Shown: one piece after another, positions 1-7,507 of the stretch | Layout: every line of letters begins with the position of its first letter | Numbering within the stretch: position 1 is the stretch's first letter | Assembly: GCA_047629355.1 (NCBI GenBank) | Contig: JBLHWU010000231.1 | Span: 1 to 9,459 of the forward strand | From: CAYUNA01 sp047629355 | GTDB lineage: Bacteria > Bacteroidota > Bacteroidia > Chitinophagales > Saprospiraceae | DNA length: 9,459 nt | Direction of reading: 5' to 3' | Notes under the pieces: model-generated | The model's database searches: none | Told to the model about the DNA's origin: nothing | The model's input: only the letters and a program-made list of their open reading frames with translations | Made by a program: the position numbers and the translations under genes

Positions 1-445
1 AATACTGCAATAAAGGCTATTGTGCTTCCAAAAAACTCCATTATTACAGTTTGAAGTTACACGTAATGGGGTTTAGCATTTTTAACAAATTGCCTTTACC
101 AGAGTATATCGGAACAAGCCCCGCTTCTAATAATGACTTGGCCGTTTTTAAGCCTGTGTGGGAAACCATTGAAGACCGTGCAATTTTTGCAAACAAAGCT
201 TTTGAGCGATGGTTATTTGAAAACAATAATTTGCAAATTTTAACTCCCGTAAAAAAGGACAAAGGACAAAGGACAAAAAGTATTGAAATTCATAGACCAA
301 ATGTATACAAGACAACCAATTGAATCTTTTTTCAATTGGATTATTGAAAAAGTCGGTATTCAAAATGCCTCAAAAATCAGGTCAGAAAAAGGGCTACTTG
401 TACATGTTTACGGACGTTTTGCAGCAGCTTTAATGATTATTCCTA
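1..445 (+). pseudogene. Decayed DDE transposase (IS4-like), 3' part, frameshifted
   Basis: This is the remnant of an insertion-sequence transposase, which would have cut and joined the ends of its own element. The reading frame is open from base 3, so the 5' part lies outside the window. The first frame (3-323) carries family-typical blocks: CASKKLHYYSLKLHV, LPEYIGTSPASNNDL, and TPVKKDKGQ just before the break. The frame then breaks, and the frame starting at about 253 resumes with TRQPIESFFNWI and RSEKGLLVHVYGRFAAAL, where the Glu of RQPIE (codon 322-324) is the likely third catalytic acid. Related proteins usually have Asp in the block here read as IFANKAF; this copy has Asn (codon AAC, 192-194), so catalysis is probably lost as well. 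Homology fades near 445 without the usual stop codon, so the 3' end of the element seems to be missing. I am sure it is a transposase relic; the exact IS family is less certain. Confidence 0.85.
254..274. repeat. Triplicated 7-bp unit AAAGGAC at the transposase frameshift
   Basis: Three perfect head-to-tail copies of AAAGGAC are followed by AAA. Deleting exactly one copy reconnects the two transposase frames into a continuous reading (PVKKDKGQKVLKFIDQ and on to RQPIE), so one copy looks like a slippage gain that broke the gene. Confidence 0.85.
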
Positions 446-838
446 AAGAAAAGCCTAAAGAAGCAGAGGGCAACCTATCAACAAATAATTCTTTATCCTT
501 CAAAGCATTCACAATAGGACGCAATGAATCCGCATCCGTCATAAAAACATTTAAAGACACACCAACGTATCTATTGACGGTTTTCTTTACTCTAAATTTT
601 TCTCTCGGTAACATCTTCAATAAATCTTTGATTTCATCTATTAGTATGAGCATTTACTTTAGCCACAGTACAGCTAAATTGAATCAGGTACTCTTCTGGT
701 GAATATTTTGAGCATATTTTGATGTTGGTTCGTTTTCTAATACAGCAACAGATACCCTTTCATAAGAATGATTTTTGTTTTTATTTACTATTTTAACCTC
801 GCTTTTGAATGCGAAAACTTTAGTCAAATTCCTTTAAT
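408..838 (-). pseudogene. Possible decayed coding remnant of unknown function
   Basis: I do not recognise this protein. On the minus strand, three short open stretches follow one another in gene order but in different frames. About 833-687 contains VFAFKSEVKIV and SYERVSVAVLENEPTSK and ends at a stop (684-686). About 717-637 reads YSPEEYLIQFSCTVAKVNAH and ends at a stop (634-636). From 653 downward, the frame contains LIDEIKDLLKMLPREKFRVK, NRYVGVSLNVF and DADSLRPIVNAL. Composition is protein-like in each part, and the part below about 460 is simply antisense to the transposase. A gene broken by two frameshifts, and perhaps cut by the IS insertion, would explain this. Chance open frames in AT-rich DNA are the alternative, hence the low confidence. 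Confidence 0.28.
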
Positions 839-998
839 ATTGCTACTGAAAAATAAATTTGTCTCTTATTAACTATTGGGAGGAAACAGGAAAAACTGAT
901 AAAAAAAACCAATTTTTCCCTTTTTACTGATTTTTTTAATTCAAAAATCACCTCCTCCTAATCCTTTATAAGAGTCATAACTTAACTGGTTGTATCCA
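839..998. other. AT-rich spacer downstream of the adhesin gene
   Basis: No credible gene is visible. The stretch holds homopolymeric A and T runs, a purine-rich GGGAGGA (878-884) whose last six bases can pair with TCCTCC at 953-958, and the hairpin described separately at 928-950. Confidence 0.5.
928..950 (-). terminator. Weak A/T hairpin downstream of the adhesin gene
   Basis: TGATTTTT (928-935) pairs perfectly with AAAAATCA (943-950) around a 7-nt loop. It lies about 50 bp past the stop of the minus-strand gene ending at 999, where a terminator is expected. The stem is almost all A/T and has no clean U-run after it on the minus strand, so this is tentative. Confidence 0.3.
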
Positions 999-3900
999 TC
1001 ATTCCACCAAAATCAACTTCCCAACAAGCACCTCACCTAAGGTTTCCATTTGATAAAAATACATACCAGAGTCTGCTAAATCTTCCGCAGACACTTTAAT
1101 TTCATTCGTTCCCGCTACCCCATTTTCAAAGGCCTCAAAAATAACTTTTCCAGCAATATCCTGAATTAAAAAATGCACCTGGGCAGCGGTTGGTAATTCG
1201 TATTTGAAAATAGTTTGTTGTGAAAACGGATTGGGTGCATTTGGAGAGAGCACTACCCTATTTTTAGGGTCGAATTCTAAGTCGATTCCTAATAATTCTA
1301 AATTGGTGTCATAGGCTTCGGCAGCCGTGTATTTTGAATTGATAGAAAGCACATTTTGTAACTCTCCCTTTGTTTTTGCTTTAAAGTAAGCGGTAAAAAG
1401 GGTTGATTTCTGAGTTAAAATGTCTCCATTCCAGCTGGTGGTGATTGCGCCTTCTTTTTGCTTAGAAAAGCCGAAATTTTCACTGCTCGCTAAGCCATCT
1501 TTAATTTCAATTAACGCTAATTTTTTCGTATCAAAATCAAGCGTAAATTGGTAGCCAAGCAAATCGTTGTTATTAATTTGAAAAGAAACTTCGACCAGCT
1601 CATCTTTTTTAAATGACTGATTATCAGAATGAATTACCAATTTACCTTTAAACTCCCGGTCGTCCACTCCGGTCAATTGCAAAGGGTTTACATTATTATT
1701 GACGTCACCAATTTTGACGCCGACAAAGTCTACATTGGTAATTTCTTCATTTAAATTATTGAAACCCAAGACTTCCATTGGCAGGTTCGAAAACGGATTA
1801 TTTGGCGTATTAAAAACATGGCTTTTATCGAAAAAACGCCAAGAAGTATTATTGACGAAATTATCGTCAATCAATAAAATCAATTTTCTAATTTGCACCA
1901 AATCTAAGGTCGAAATGGAATTGGATTTATTCGCATCGGCAGCAATCATTTGATAGGGGTCCGTCATCGGTTGCGAACCTAAAATGTGCTTGTTGATGAT
2001 GACCAAATCAAAGGTTGTGACGCCATTTAAATCAAAATAATCCTTATCTGGTGTAACCGTAAAATCATTGTTACTCTCTAAATCTTCAAAGAGGAATTGA
2101 CCATCGTCAGCTGTTTCAAAAGTAGCCGAATTCCCAGCATTTATTAAAATAGAAACACCACTAACTGGCTCGCCTTCTGCGGTCTCAATCGTCCCTGCAA
2201 TTAGCGGATTACCCATACACGACCCCATATTGTCTTGCACAAAAATGACGGTTTCGCAAAAGGTTTGATTGCCTGCTGCGTCGGTCAAGTATATTTCAAT
2301 TAATTGTCCTAAACCGAGACTAAAACAGTTGAAGGTTTCGAGGGAATCAGTTACATCTGTCGAATAAGAAAAGTCTAATTCTCCCAGACAATTATCGAAA
2401 CTACCAGAATTAAAAACTTGGGCATTGATGGTTAGTTGCCCATTTTCATCCAATTCAATAATCAAGGCAGAGACACAATTGGGCGTTGGAAATTTGCAAT
2501 CATTGACAGTAAAGTCCGTCTGACAGACGCTGGTATTTCCACACTTATCCGATACCGAATAAGTGACTTCAAAAGTCCCGAGTGGAACGTTGTCAATGAT
2601 GTTTCCGTCGCCAAATACCGTTGTTGCAATGATATCTAATTCAAAACTACAATCAGAAACTGCTGGCAAGGGCAACTCAACAGTCGTATCACAATCGTCC
2701 TCAATCACACAAAAGGAAAGATTATCAAGGCAAGTTACGACAGGCGCGACGGTATCATTTCCTTTAATAATTTGCTCGTATTTTATCACGCCGTCGGGCT
2801 GCGCGCCGTTGATAAAAGCAGTTGGATTGTAATTTCCTATGTTTAAACCATCTTGAAAAGTACGCTCGTTTTGCGTATTATCACCATTTAAATCTGCATT
2901 TAAACCAGCCTCGATATCTTCTACCAAAAGGTCTGGAAAGTTTGGGTTGACATTGCACCAATTAATCACTGTCCACGACCGCACGATTTTAAAACAAGCG
3001 TTTTGCACAATGTCAAAATAGACGTCTTCGTAGGAAATCGCAATTAATTCACAGGTTTCAAAGAAAATTTCTGGTTGACCAGTTTCGGGGAGTTCTTCAC
3101 CACATTCCACAAATTGATCTTCTGGAAATTCAACGACCCAATCTGAAACATGTGCTACGGAAATGTTTTGCACACAAACAGCGGGCGGACTATTACTGGC
3201 ATCGGTCGCTGTCCACAGTCGAGAAATCGTCCCGACTGAACATTGGTCGATATTATCCGTAAAGGAAGGCTCAAAAACAATCAAAGTACAATTGTCTTCA
3301 AAAGTTGGTGTCCCAAATATAGGGTCAAAAATGGCATAATCTTCTACCAATAATGCCGCCATCAAACCGTCCATCAAATCGTCACACAAAATGACGGTAT
3401 CTGCTGGACAAACTAACACAGTTGGCGATAATTTATCTTCTAAATCCACCTGAACGATGCAAGTGTTCGAATTTCCATGACAATCATTCACTTTTAAAAT
3501 TACCTGTAAATCAGGATTTTCAACATCTTCACAACAAAATGTAATGGTTGGATTAAATTGCAAACTTCCAGCCACTCCACAAGGATTATTCATCCGTCGT
3601 ATTTCAAAATTTTCTAAGCAACAATTGTCATGGCTGCCATCGTCAAAAACGGCTGCATTCACGATTACTTCCATTCCAAAAATCAAAGAAACACTCGTTA
3701 TTTCATCACAAACTGGCGTTGGCGCAGTATTGTCAACTACCGTAATCGTCACCTCCAATTCACTCGTATTGCCGCATTCATCCGTCGCAATATAGGTGAT
3801 AATATGGTTGCCCAATTCCAAACCAGGCGATGGAATAAACCCACCATTTGAACCATCAATATCATTGTTATATATGGCTTCTCCAACTTCTGTAAAAATC

Positions 3901-4883
3901 GAAACTGTCCAAGTATTACAATTGTCAGAAATAATAGCAGGCTGCAAATAGGCTTGCGAATTACAGGCATTTGGATGGTCAGCGGACATATTCACACTGA
4001 CTTCATAAGCACCCAATTCAATCATTGGTGGCGTGCTGTCCGATACCTCGATGACTTGCACATAGCTGTTGCCATTTGCGCCCTGAATCACGACTTGTCC
4101 CGTACACCAATTCATAATGGAAAAAGACCGGAGGATTTTATAAGAATTGCCACATTCAGGCAAAATATCGTCGCTGTAAGCAAGAGTGTAAGAGCAATAA
4201 AGTCCCTCAGCGACATTTGGAAGTCCTGTATTTATTGGGTTTAGGAGAAAAGAATCGGTTAAAATAGCAGCGCAATCTAGGAAAACTGGTCCTGGAAAAG
4301 TAGGCGGCAGTGCTGTATTAACGGTAATAATATGCTGACAAGAGTTGGAGGTATTGCCATTTTCATCCTCTCCTAGATAAGTTCTCACAATCGTCACACC
4401 GTTACAAATATCATCATTATTAATGACTTCGTCCACTAAATAAAGCGTTGGGTTTGGGTCGCAATTATCGGTCAAAATGGGCAAAGGTGCAAGGTCTCCA
4501 GATTCAAAACATTCAATTGCGACGTCGCTACAAGTCAAGGATGGAGGGAATTTATCTTCAATCAAAGCCATTCCCCAACAAGAATTATTATCAGAATTTT
4601 GCGTGACCGTCACGGTTAAGGTTTCACCGATGAAAGCACCTGTTACCGGATTAGCAACCGCATTTCCATTGGCTTGATTAATGGTAATGGTAAAATCATT
4701 TTCATCAAGGTCATCGTCTTCCAAAATTTCGTTAATCGTAATCAAGCCCTCACAGCTGTTGCCAAGGGAAAAGTGAACTAAATCGTTGCAAGAGAAAGTT
4801 GAAGTAGGCTTTGCCGTAAGCTGTTTGGTAAAACCGCCAAGAAGGAACAGTAAGACCAGTATTTTATTTTTTGTGGATTTCAT
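999..4883 (-). CDS. T9SS-secreted multidomain adhesin-like protein (HYR-like repeats, dockerin- and cohesin-like modules)
   Basis: This is an exported 1294-residue surface or secreted protein; its partner is unknown. I chose the ATG at 4881-4883 over an in-frame ATG 33 bp upstream because the signal peptide starts there (MKSTKNKILVLLFLLGG, cleavage near LTA, residue 24). Residues ~30-885 are cysteine-rich Ig/HYR-like repeats with recurring blocks such as DECGNTSELEVTITVVD and DKCGNTSVC, and two copies of R-x-[FW]-[ST]-[IV]-x-N-W-C (252-260, 635-643). Residues ~894-944 resemble a carboxypeptidase regulatory-like domain. At 983-994 there is a dockerin-type calcium loop (D-x-N-x-S-x-S then Asp at position 12), preceded by a degenerate half-repeat near 948-959. 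FVGVKIGDVN (1053-1062) is a motif I associate with Saprospiraceae proteins. Residues ~1074-1204 look like a cohesin-type beta fold. Residues 1212-1294 (LSPNAPNPFSQQTIFKYELP through GMYFYQMETLGEVLVGKLI) form a T9SS type A sorting domain. No catalytic domain is visible; adhesion or matrix binding is inference. Confidence 0.88.
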   Translation of the reverse strand: MKSTKNKILVLLFLLGGFTKQLTAKPTSTFSCNDLVHFSLGNSCEGLITINEILEDDDLDENDFTITINQANGNAVANPVTGAFIGETLTVTVTQNSDNNSCWGMALIEDKFPPSLTCSDVAIECFESGDLAPLPILTDNCDPNPTLYLVDEVINNDDICNGVTIVRTYLGEDENGNTSNSCQHIITVNTALPPTFPGPVFLDCAAILTDSFLLNPINTGLPNVAEGLYCSYTLAYSDDILPECGNSYKILRSFSIMNWCTGQVVIQGANGNSYVQVIEVSDSTPPMIELGAYEVSVNMSADHPNACNSQAYLQPAIISDNCNTWTVSIFTEVGEAIYNNDIDGSNGGFIPSPGLELGNHIITYIATDECGNTSELEVTITVVDNTAPTPVCDEITSVSLIFGMEVIVNAAVFDDGSHDNCCLENFEIRRMNNPCGVAGSLQFNPTITFCCEDVENPDLQVILKVNDCHGNSNTCIVQVDLEDKLSPTVLVCPADTVILCDDLMDGLMAALLVEDYAIFDPIFGTPTFEDNCTLIVFEPSFTDNIDQCSVGTISRLWTATDASNSPPAVCVQNISVAHVSDWVVEFPEDQFVECGEELPETGQPEIFFETCELIAISYEDVYFDIVQNACFKIVRSWTVINWCNVNPNFPDLLVEDIEAGLNADLNGDNTQNERTFQDGLNIGNYNPTAFINGAQPDGVIKYEQIIKGNDTVAPVVTCLDNLSFCVIEDDCDTTVELPLPAVSDCSFELDIIATTVFGDGNIIDNVPLGTFEVTYSVSDKCGNTSVCQTDFTVNDCKFPTPNCVSALIIELDENGQLTINAQVFNSGSFDNCLGELDFSYSTDVTDSLETFNCFSLGLGQLIEIYLTDAAGNQTFCETVIFVQDNMGSCMGNPLIAGTIETAEGEPVSGVSILINAGNSATFETADDGQFLFEDLESNNDFTVTPDKDYFDLNGVTTFDLVIINKHILGSQPMTDPYQMIAADANKSNSISTLDLVQIRKLILLIDDNFVNNTSWRFFDKSHVFNTPNNPFSNLPMEVLGFNNLNEEITNVDFVGVKIGDVNNNVNPLQLTGVDDREFKGKLVIHSDNQSFKKDELVEVSFQINNNDLLGYQFTLDFDTKKLALIEIKDGLASSENFGFSKQKEGAITTSWNGDILTQKSTLFTAYFKAKTKGELQNVLSINSKYTAAEAYDTNLELLGIDLEFDPKNRVVLSPNAPNPFSQQTIFKYELPTAAQVHFLIQDIAGKVIFEAFENGVAGTNEIKVSAEDLADSGMYFYQMETLGEVLVGKLILVE

Positions 4884-5035
4884 GAGATTTATAGGTTTAA
4901 ATTCATGGTATTTCAATAGTATTGAGCACCAAAATTTTCCCGAAATAACATACGTTTAAGGTAAAACAAAGAAAGCTTTATTTTACAAGAAATTTTGCCT
5001 TTAAGAATCAGCTTCTGGATGGATACCGCGTATTG

Positions 5036-5155
5036 AATAAAGTTATATCCCTGAAAAAGAGATTTTATGCCTATTTTTTGCTTTGAAAGTGCGATTTATG
5101 TTGAGGTAACAAGCATTTTTAAAGTGAAAAATATAGACAAAATATCCTGTCAAAA
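5036..5155 (+). repeat. 120-bp dispersed repeat, copy 1
   Basis: This intergenic sequence aligns without gaps to the reverse complement of 9157-9276. By hand count about 95 of 120 positions agree, including 23 consecutive identities at 5112-5134. About 16 of the 25 differences are transitions, as in diverged copies of one ancestral sequence. No frame is open across it in either copy, so it appears non-coding. It lies about 150-270 bp upstream of the adhesin start, pointing away from that gene. It could be an old mobile-element fragment, a regulatory block or a small RNA; I cannot decide which. Confidence 0.8.
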
Positions 5156-5179
5156 TGTAAGTGAAACGTATTCAATAAC

Positions 5180-5297
5180 TTGAGCCATTATACTGGTCCT
5201 TTTTCCTTCTAAAAACCTTAAAAAATAAGTCCGTCGGGGCTATGCACTGATTTTTTAAATTTTTTACAAGAAAAAATTACGGCGCATTATGGCTCAA
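5180..5297. repeat. Imperfect inverted-repeat element (MITE-like or large hairpin)
   Basis: TTGAGCCAT (5180-5188) is exactly inverted at 5289-5297, and the match continues imperfectly to about 14 bp. Inside, TTAAAAAAT (5218-5226) pairs with ATTTTTTAA (5250-5258) around a 23-nt GC-richer loop (5227-5249). The element as a whole can fold back on itself. It could be a short non-autonomous element or a structured transcript end; no gene is present. Confidence 0.45.
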
Positions 5298-5357
5298 TTT
5301 ATTTAATTCCCGTTACTTTGGGAGTACTCTTAATAAAAATCGATGAAGGGAAAATCA

Positions 5358-5465
5358 TTGGCAATCATGCCTAGCAATCAAAAATATACTATAAATTATA
5401 AGCATAAAGGTAGTAAATACCTTACTCAAAAAAAAGTATTTTTACTTTTTACGAACGATTGCCAA
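5358..5465. repeat. Inverted repeat enclosing two small hairpins
   Basis: TTGGCAATC (5358-5366) is exactly inverted as GATTGCCAA (5457-5465). Between them are two perfect hairpins: AAGGTA-loop-TACCTT (5407-5423, 5-nt loop) and AAAAAGTA-TTTT-TACTTTTT (5431-5450). Three nested or serial stems in about 108 bp suggest a structured RNA or a small element remnant. The A/T-rich 5431-5450 hairpin could also arise by chance. Confidence 0.4.
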
Positions 5466-5531
5466 ATGAAATTACCAATTTAATTAACTGTGTGGGAGTT
5501 ACTGGAGGGAATACATTTCATATATAAACCT

Positions 5532-5573
5532 AAAAAACCTTGCCACTTATTGAAAATGACAAGGTTTTTTTTT
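5532..5573 (-). terminator. Terminator-like hairpin after the S8 peptidase gene
   Basis: CCTTG (5538-5542) pairs with CAAGG (5560-5564), extended outward by six A:T pairs. The 17-nt intervening stretch offers further broken pairing (CA/TG, TT/AA). On the minus strand the stem ends in a run of six T, about 70-110 bp past the peptidase stop. A nine-T run follows on the plus strand, so it may work in both directions. Confidence 0.7.
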
Positions 5574-5645
5574 AAAATATTTAGTCAGGCTCCTCCACTT
5601 TTATCAGAATAACAAAAGCATTTCGTCCGGAATTACAAAATTAAA

Positions 5646-7313
5646 TTATGGACTAACAACTTCAGAACTACTACCGTTTGCAGGCACAGTCATTTTAAAT
5701 TTTCGGTTCTTCTTCTTCGCTTTTCCTTCTGTTTTCTTCGCCAATTCAATCGCACGATAAGCATTCACGGTGCCACCTGTGATGCTCAATTCTTTCATCG
5801 AAACCAATTCGCCACTGCCAGGAGTTTTTACCTTTTGCGTTTGTGAAACCGCTGATTGCATTAAGATTTCTTTCACTTGTATCGCTGACAAATCTGGAAA
5901 GTAAGACCGAATCGCCGCCGCAATACCTGCCGCTACGGGTGCAGCCATGCTCGTACCATTAAAATGAGCATATTTGTTATCTGGAATAGTCGAATAAATA
6001 GCAACACCTGGAGAAAAAACGTCAATTTGCGCTTTTCCGTAATTGCTAAACGTAGCAGGTGCATCTTCTCCACCTTGCCAGCTTAATGCGCCGATTTCCA
6101 ACCAGTTTTTAGCATTTTTGGGCTTAAACCAACCTGCTTTTTCATATTTGTCATTTGGAAAATTGTTGCTATTATCGTTATTCTGATGAGAATTACCAGC
6201 AGCATGAACTAATAAAACATCGTGTTTGCTAGCATATTTTATTGCTTTATCAACCGCTTCTTTATCCCAAGAATAGCTTTTTCCAAAACTCATGTTCACA
6301 ACAGATGCACCATTGTCAACGGCATAAATGATGGCATTCGCAACATCTTTATCTCGCTCATCACCATCTGGTACTGCCCGAATTGTCATAATTCTTGCGG
6401 CATTAGAGACGCCATCCATGCCAACTCCATTGCCACGAGAAGCCGCAATGATACCCGAAACATGTGTTCCGTGACTAGCATCTGGACCTTGGTAGTCATT
6501 GTTTCCGTAGCCTTTTTCATAAGAATCTGCGTAGTTGTCACCAACAATAGCACGCGGGTCAGAGTTTGTATTGTATTGAAATTCTGCCTGAGCTGAAAAA
6601 TGCTTGATATTACTTTCCAACTGTCCGCGCAATTCTTCAATAGTTCTCCCTTGTGATAAAATGGACATCAACACATCTGCACCACGAGACAATTCTGGGT
6701 CAGTTGATTCGAATTTTTCTAAATCTGCTAAGGTAAAATTCTCTTTTCCAAGTTTTTTACCTACTGCGTCAATCGCGCTCATTACCGTGCTGTACAACGT
6801 TAAATCTTGTTGTGCGCCCGTTAATTTCTCTTCAACTACTTTTTTGTAATGTTCGTATTTTTTATAGTCTTTTTTCTCTTTTTTAGATAAAGAACTGACA
6901 TCTACATTTTCGTATTTCTTCTTATATTTAACATACAATCGCGTGATTTCCAATTGGTCAGCCCCAACGTTGCCATCTTTTCCACCGATAAAATTCCAAC
7001 CGTGAATATCATCCACATAGCCATTTTTATCATCGTCAATTCCATTACCTGGAATTTCGTTTGTGTTCACCCACATTACCTCTTTTAAATCTTCATGCCC
7101 AACATCTACACCCGAATCAATCACGGCAACGATTACCTGCATCGGTTTTTTATCTGCCAATGCATCGTACATTTTGGCGGTACTAATCCCTTGAAATCCA
7201 TCTTTTCCATAATCTAAGTGATGCCAGTTGTCTGGTGCTTGATCTGCCATTTGGGCAAAAGCCACCGTTTGAAATGCAAGAACGACTGCACACAAAAGAA
7301 TTTTAATCTTCAT
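5646..7313 (-). CDS. S8-family (subtilisin-like) serine peptidase, exported
   Basis: This protein hydrolyses peptide bonds in the periplasm or outside the cell. It has 555 residues from the ATG at 7311-7313, chosen because the signal peptide starts there (MKIKILLCAVVLAFQTVAFA, cleavage before Gln21). An in-frame ATG 72 bp upstream would put a charged extension before it. The catalytic triad is complete: Asp66 in VIDSGVD, His281 in SHGTHVSG and Ser455 in FNGTSMAAP, with oxyanion Asn374 in AAGNSHQN. A calcium-loop-like DDDKNGYVDD follows the Asp block (93-102). Asp and His are about 215 residues apart, against about 32 in subtilisin. The extra segment (~121-261) includes a very lysine-rich, probably helical stretch (128-166). 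Large insertions here are known in Bacteroidota S8 peptidases. The C-terminus is a short basic tail (KKTEGKAKKKNRK) with no T9SS sorting domain, so the mature enzyme may stay periplasmic. No subtilisin-type prodomain precedes the catalytic core. Confidence 0.95.
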   Translation of the reverse strand: MKIKILLCAVVLAFQTVAFAQMADQAPDNWHHLDYGKDGFQGISTAKMYDALADKKPMQVIVAVIDSGVDVGHEDLKEVMWVNTNEIPGNGIDDDKNGYVDDIHGWNFIGGKDGNVGADQLEITRLYVKYKKKYENVDVSSLSKKEKKDYKKYEHYKKVVEEKLTGAQQDLTLYSTVMSAIDAVGKKLGKENFTLADLEKFESTDPELSRGADVLMSILSQGRTIEELRGQLESNIKHFSAQAEFQYNTNSDPRAIVGDNYADSYEKGYGNNDYQGPDASHGTHVSGIIAASRGNGVGMDGVSNAARIMTIRAVPDGDERDKDVANAIIYAVDNGASVVNMSFGKSYSWDKEAVDKAIKYASKHDVLLVHAAGNSHQNNDNSNNFPNDKYEKAGWFKPKNAKNWLEIGALSWQGGEDAPATFSNYGKAQIDVFSPGVAIYSTIPDNKYAHFNGTSMAAPVAAGIAAAIRSYFPDLSAIQVKEILMQSAVSQTQKVKTPGSGELVSMKELSITGGTVNAYRAIELAKKTEGKAKKKNRKFKMTVPANGSSSEVVSP

Positions 7314-7385
7314 AATAAAATTTTTAATAATTTTCTCTTCGGCATTTCCTTTTCGGGATTTTGCCTTTGGGTTATTGAATAACAA

Positions 7386-7507
7386 TACTGTTTTTGAAAA
7401 GTGCCAAAATTATACCTTTAATTACTTATTATAAAAATAAATTGGCTTTTTTATGTTTATTTTAATACACTATCTTTTTTTTCGAGTTACTTGATACTTC
7501 CCTACTT
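7386..7507. other. AT-rich spacer between glycosidase and peptidase genes
   Basis: No gene and no convincing terminator is visible here. The only candidate signal is the TAnnTTTG box at 7405-7412, listed separately. Confidence 0.5.
7405..7412 (-). promoter_or_regulatory. Candidate -7 box upstream of the S8 peptidase
   Basis: The minus strand reads TAATTTTG, a full match to the Bacteroidota TAnnTTTG -7 box, about 92 bp before the peptidase ATG. I find no TTG at the expected -33 distance, and the region is very AT-rich, so a chance match is possible. Confidence 0.35.

Noticed and set aside
254..274. CRISPR-like or operator array from the AAAGGAC repeats
   Set aside because: The units are contiguous with no spacers and lie within coding sequence. 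Simple tandem slippage explains them.
283..702. A 139-residue plus-strand protein starting at TTG 283
   Set aside because: Only its first 50 or so residues are homologous to anything, and these are the frameshifted 3' end of the transposase. The rest is read-through of unrelated sequence.
889..919. GGAAAAA / TTTTTCC stem as the adhesin terminator
   Set aside because: On the minus strand no T-run follows the stem; the T-rich side faces the plus strand, where there is no gene to terminate.
4881..4916. An upstream in-frame ATG (4916) adding 11 residues to the adhesin
   Set aside because: The signal peptide begins at the next Met. The added residues are not signal-like and nothing suggests translation from the upstream start.
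5379..5386. A minus-strand TATTTTTG matching the TAnnTTTG box, as promoter of the adhesin
   Set aside because: It would imply a leader of nearly 500 nt, has no -33 partner, and such a match is expected by chance in DNA this AT-rich.
6222..6596. A 124-residue plus-strand open frame inside the peptidase gene
   Set aside because: It is antisense to the conserved catalytic region of a clear S8 peptidase and shows no domain or signal of its own. The other open frames overlapping the three large genes were dismissed for the same reason.
7250..7313. Lipoprotein signal in the peptidase because of the Cys in ILLCAVV
   Set aside because: That Cys lies at the beginning of the hydrophobic core, not at the cleavage site. 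The AFA-Q end fits ordinary signal peptidase I.
7311..7385. An upstream in-frame ATG adding 24 charged residues to the S8 peptidase
   Set aside because: It would bury a clean type I signal peptide behind a hydrophilic extension and would cover the expected 5' leader near the -7 box.
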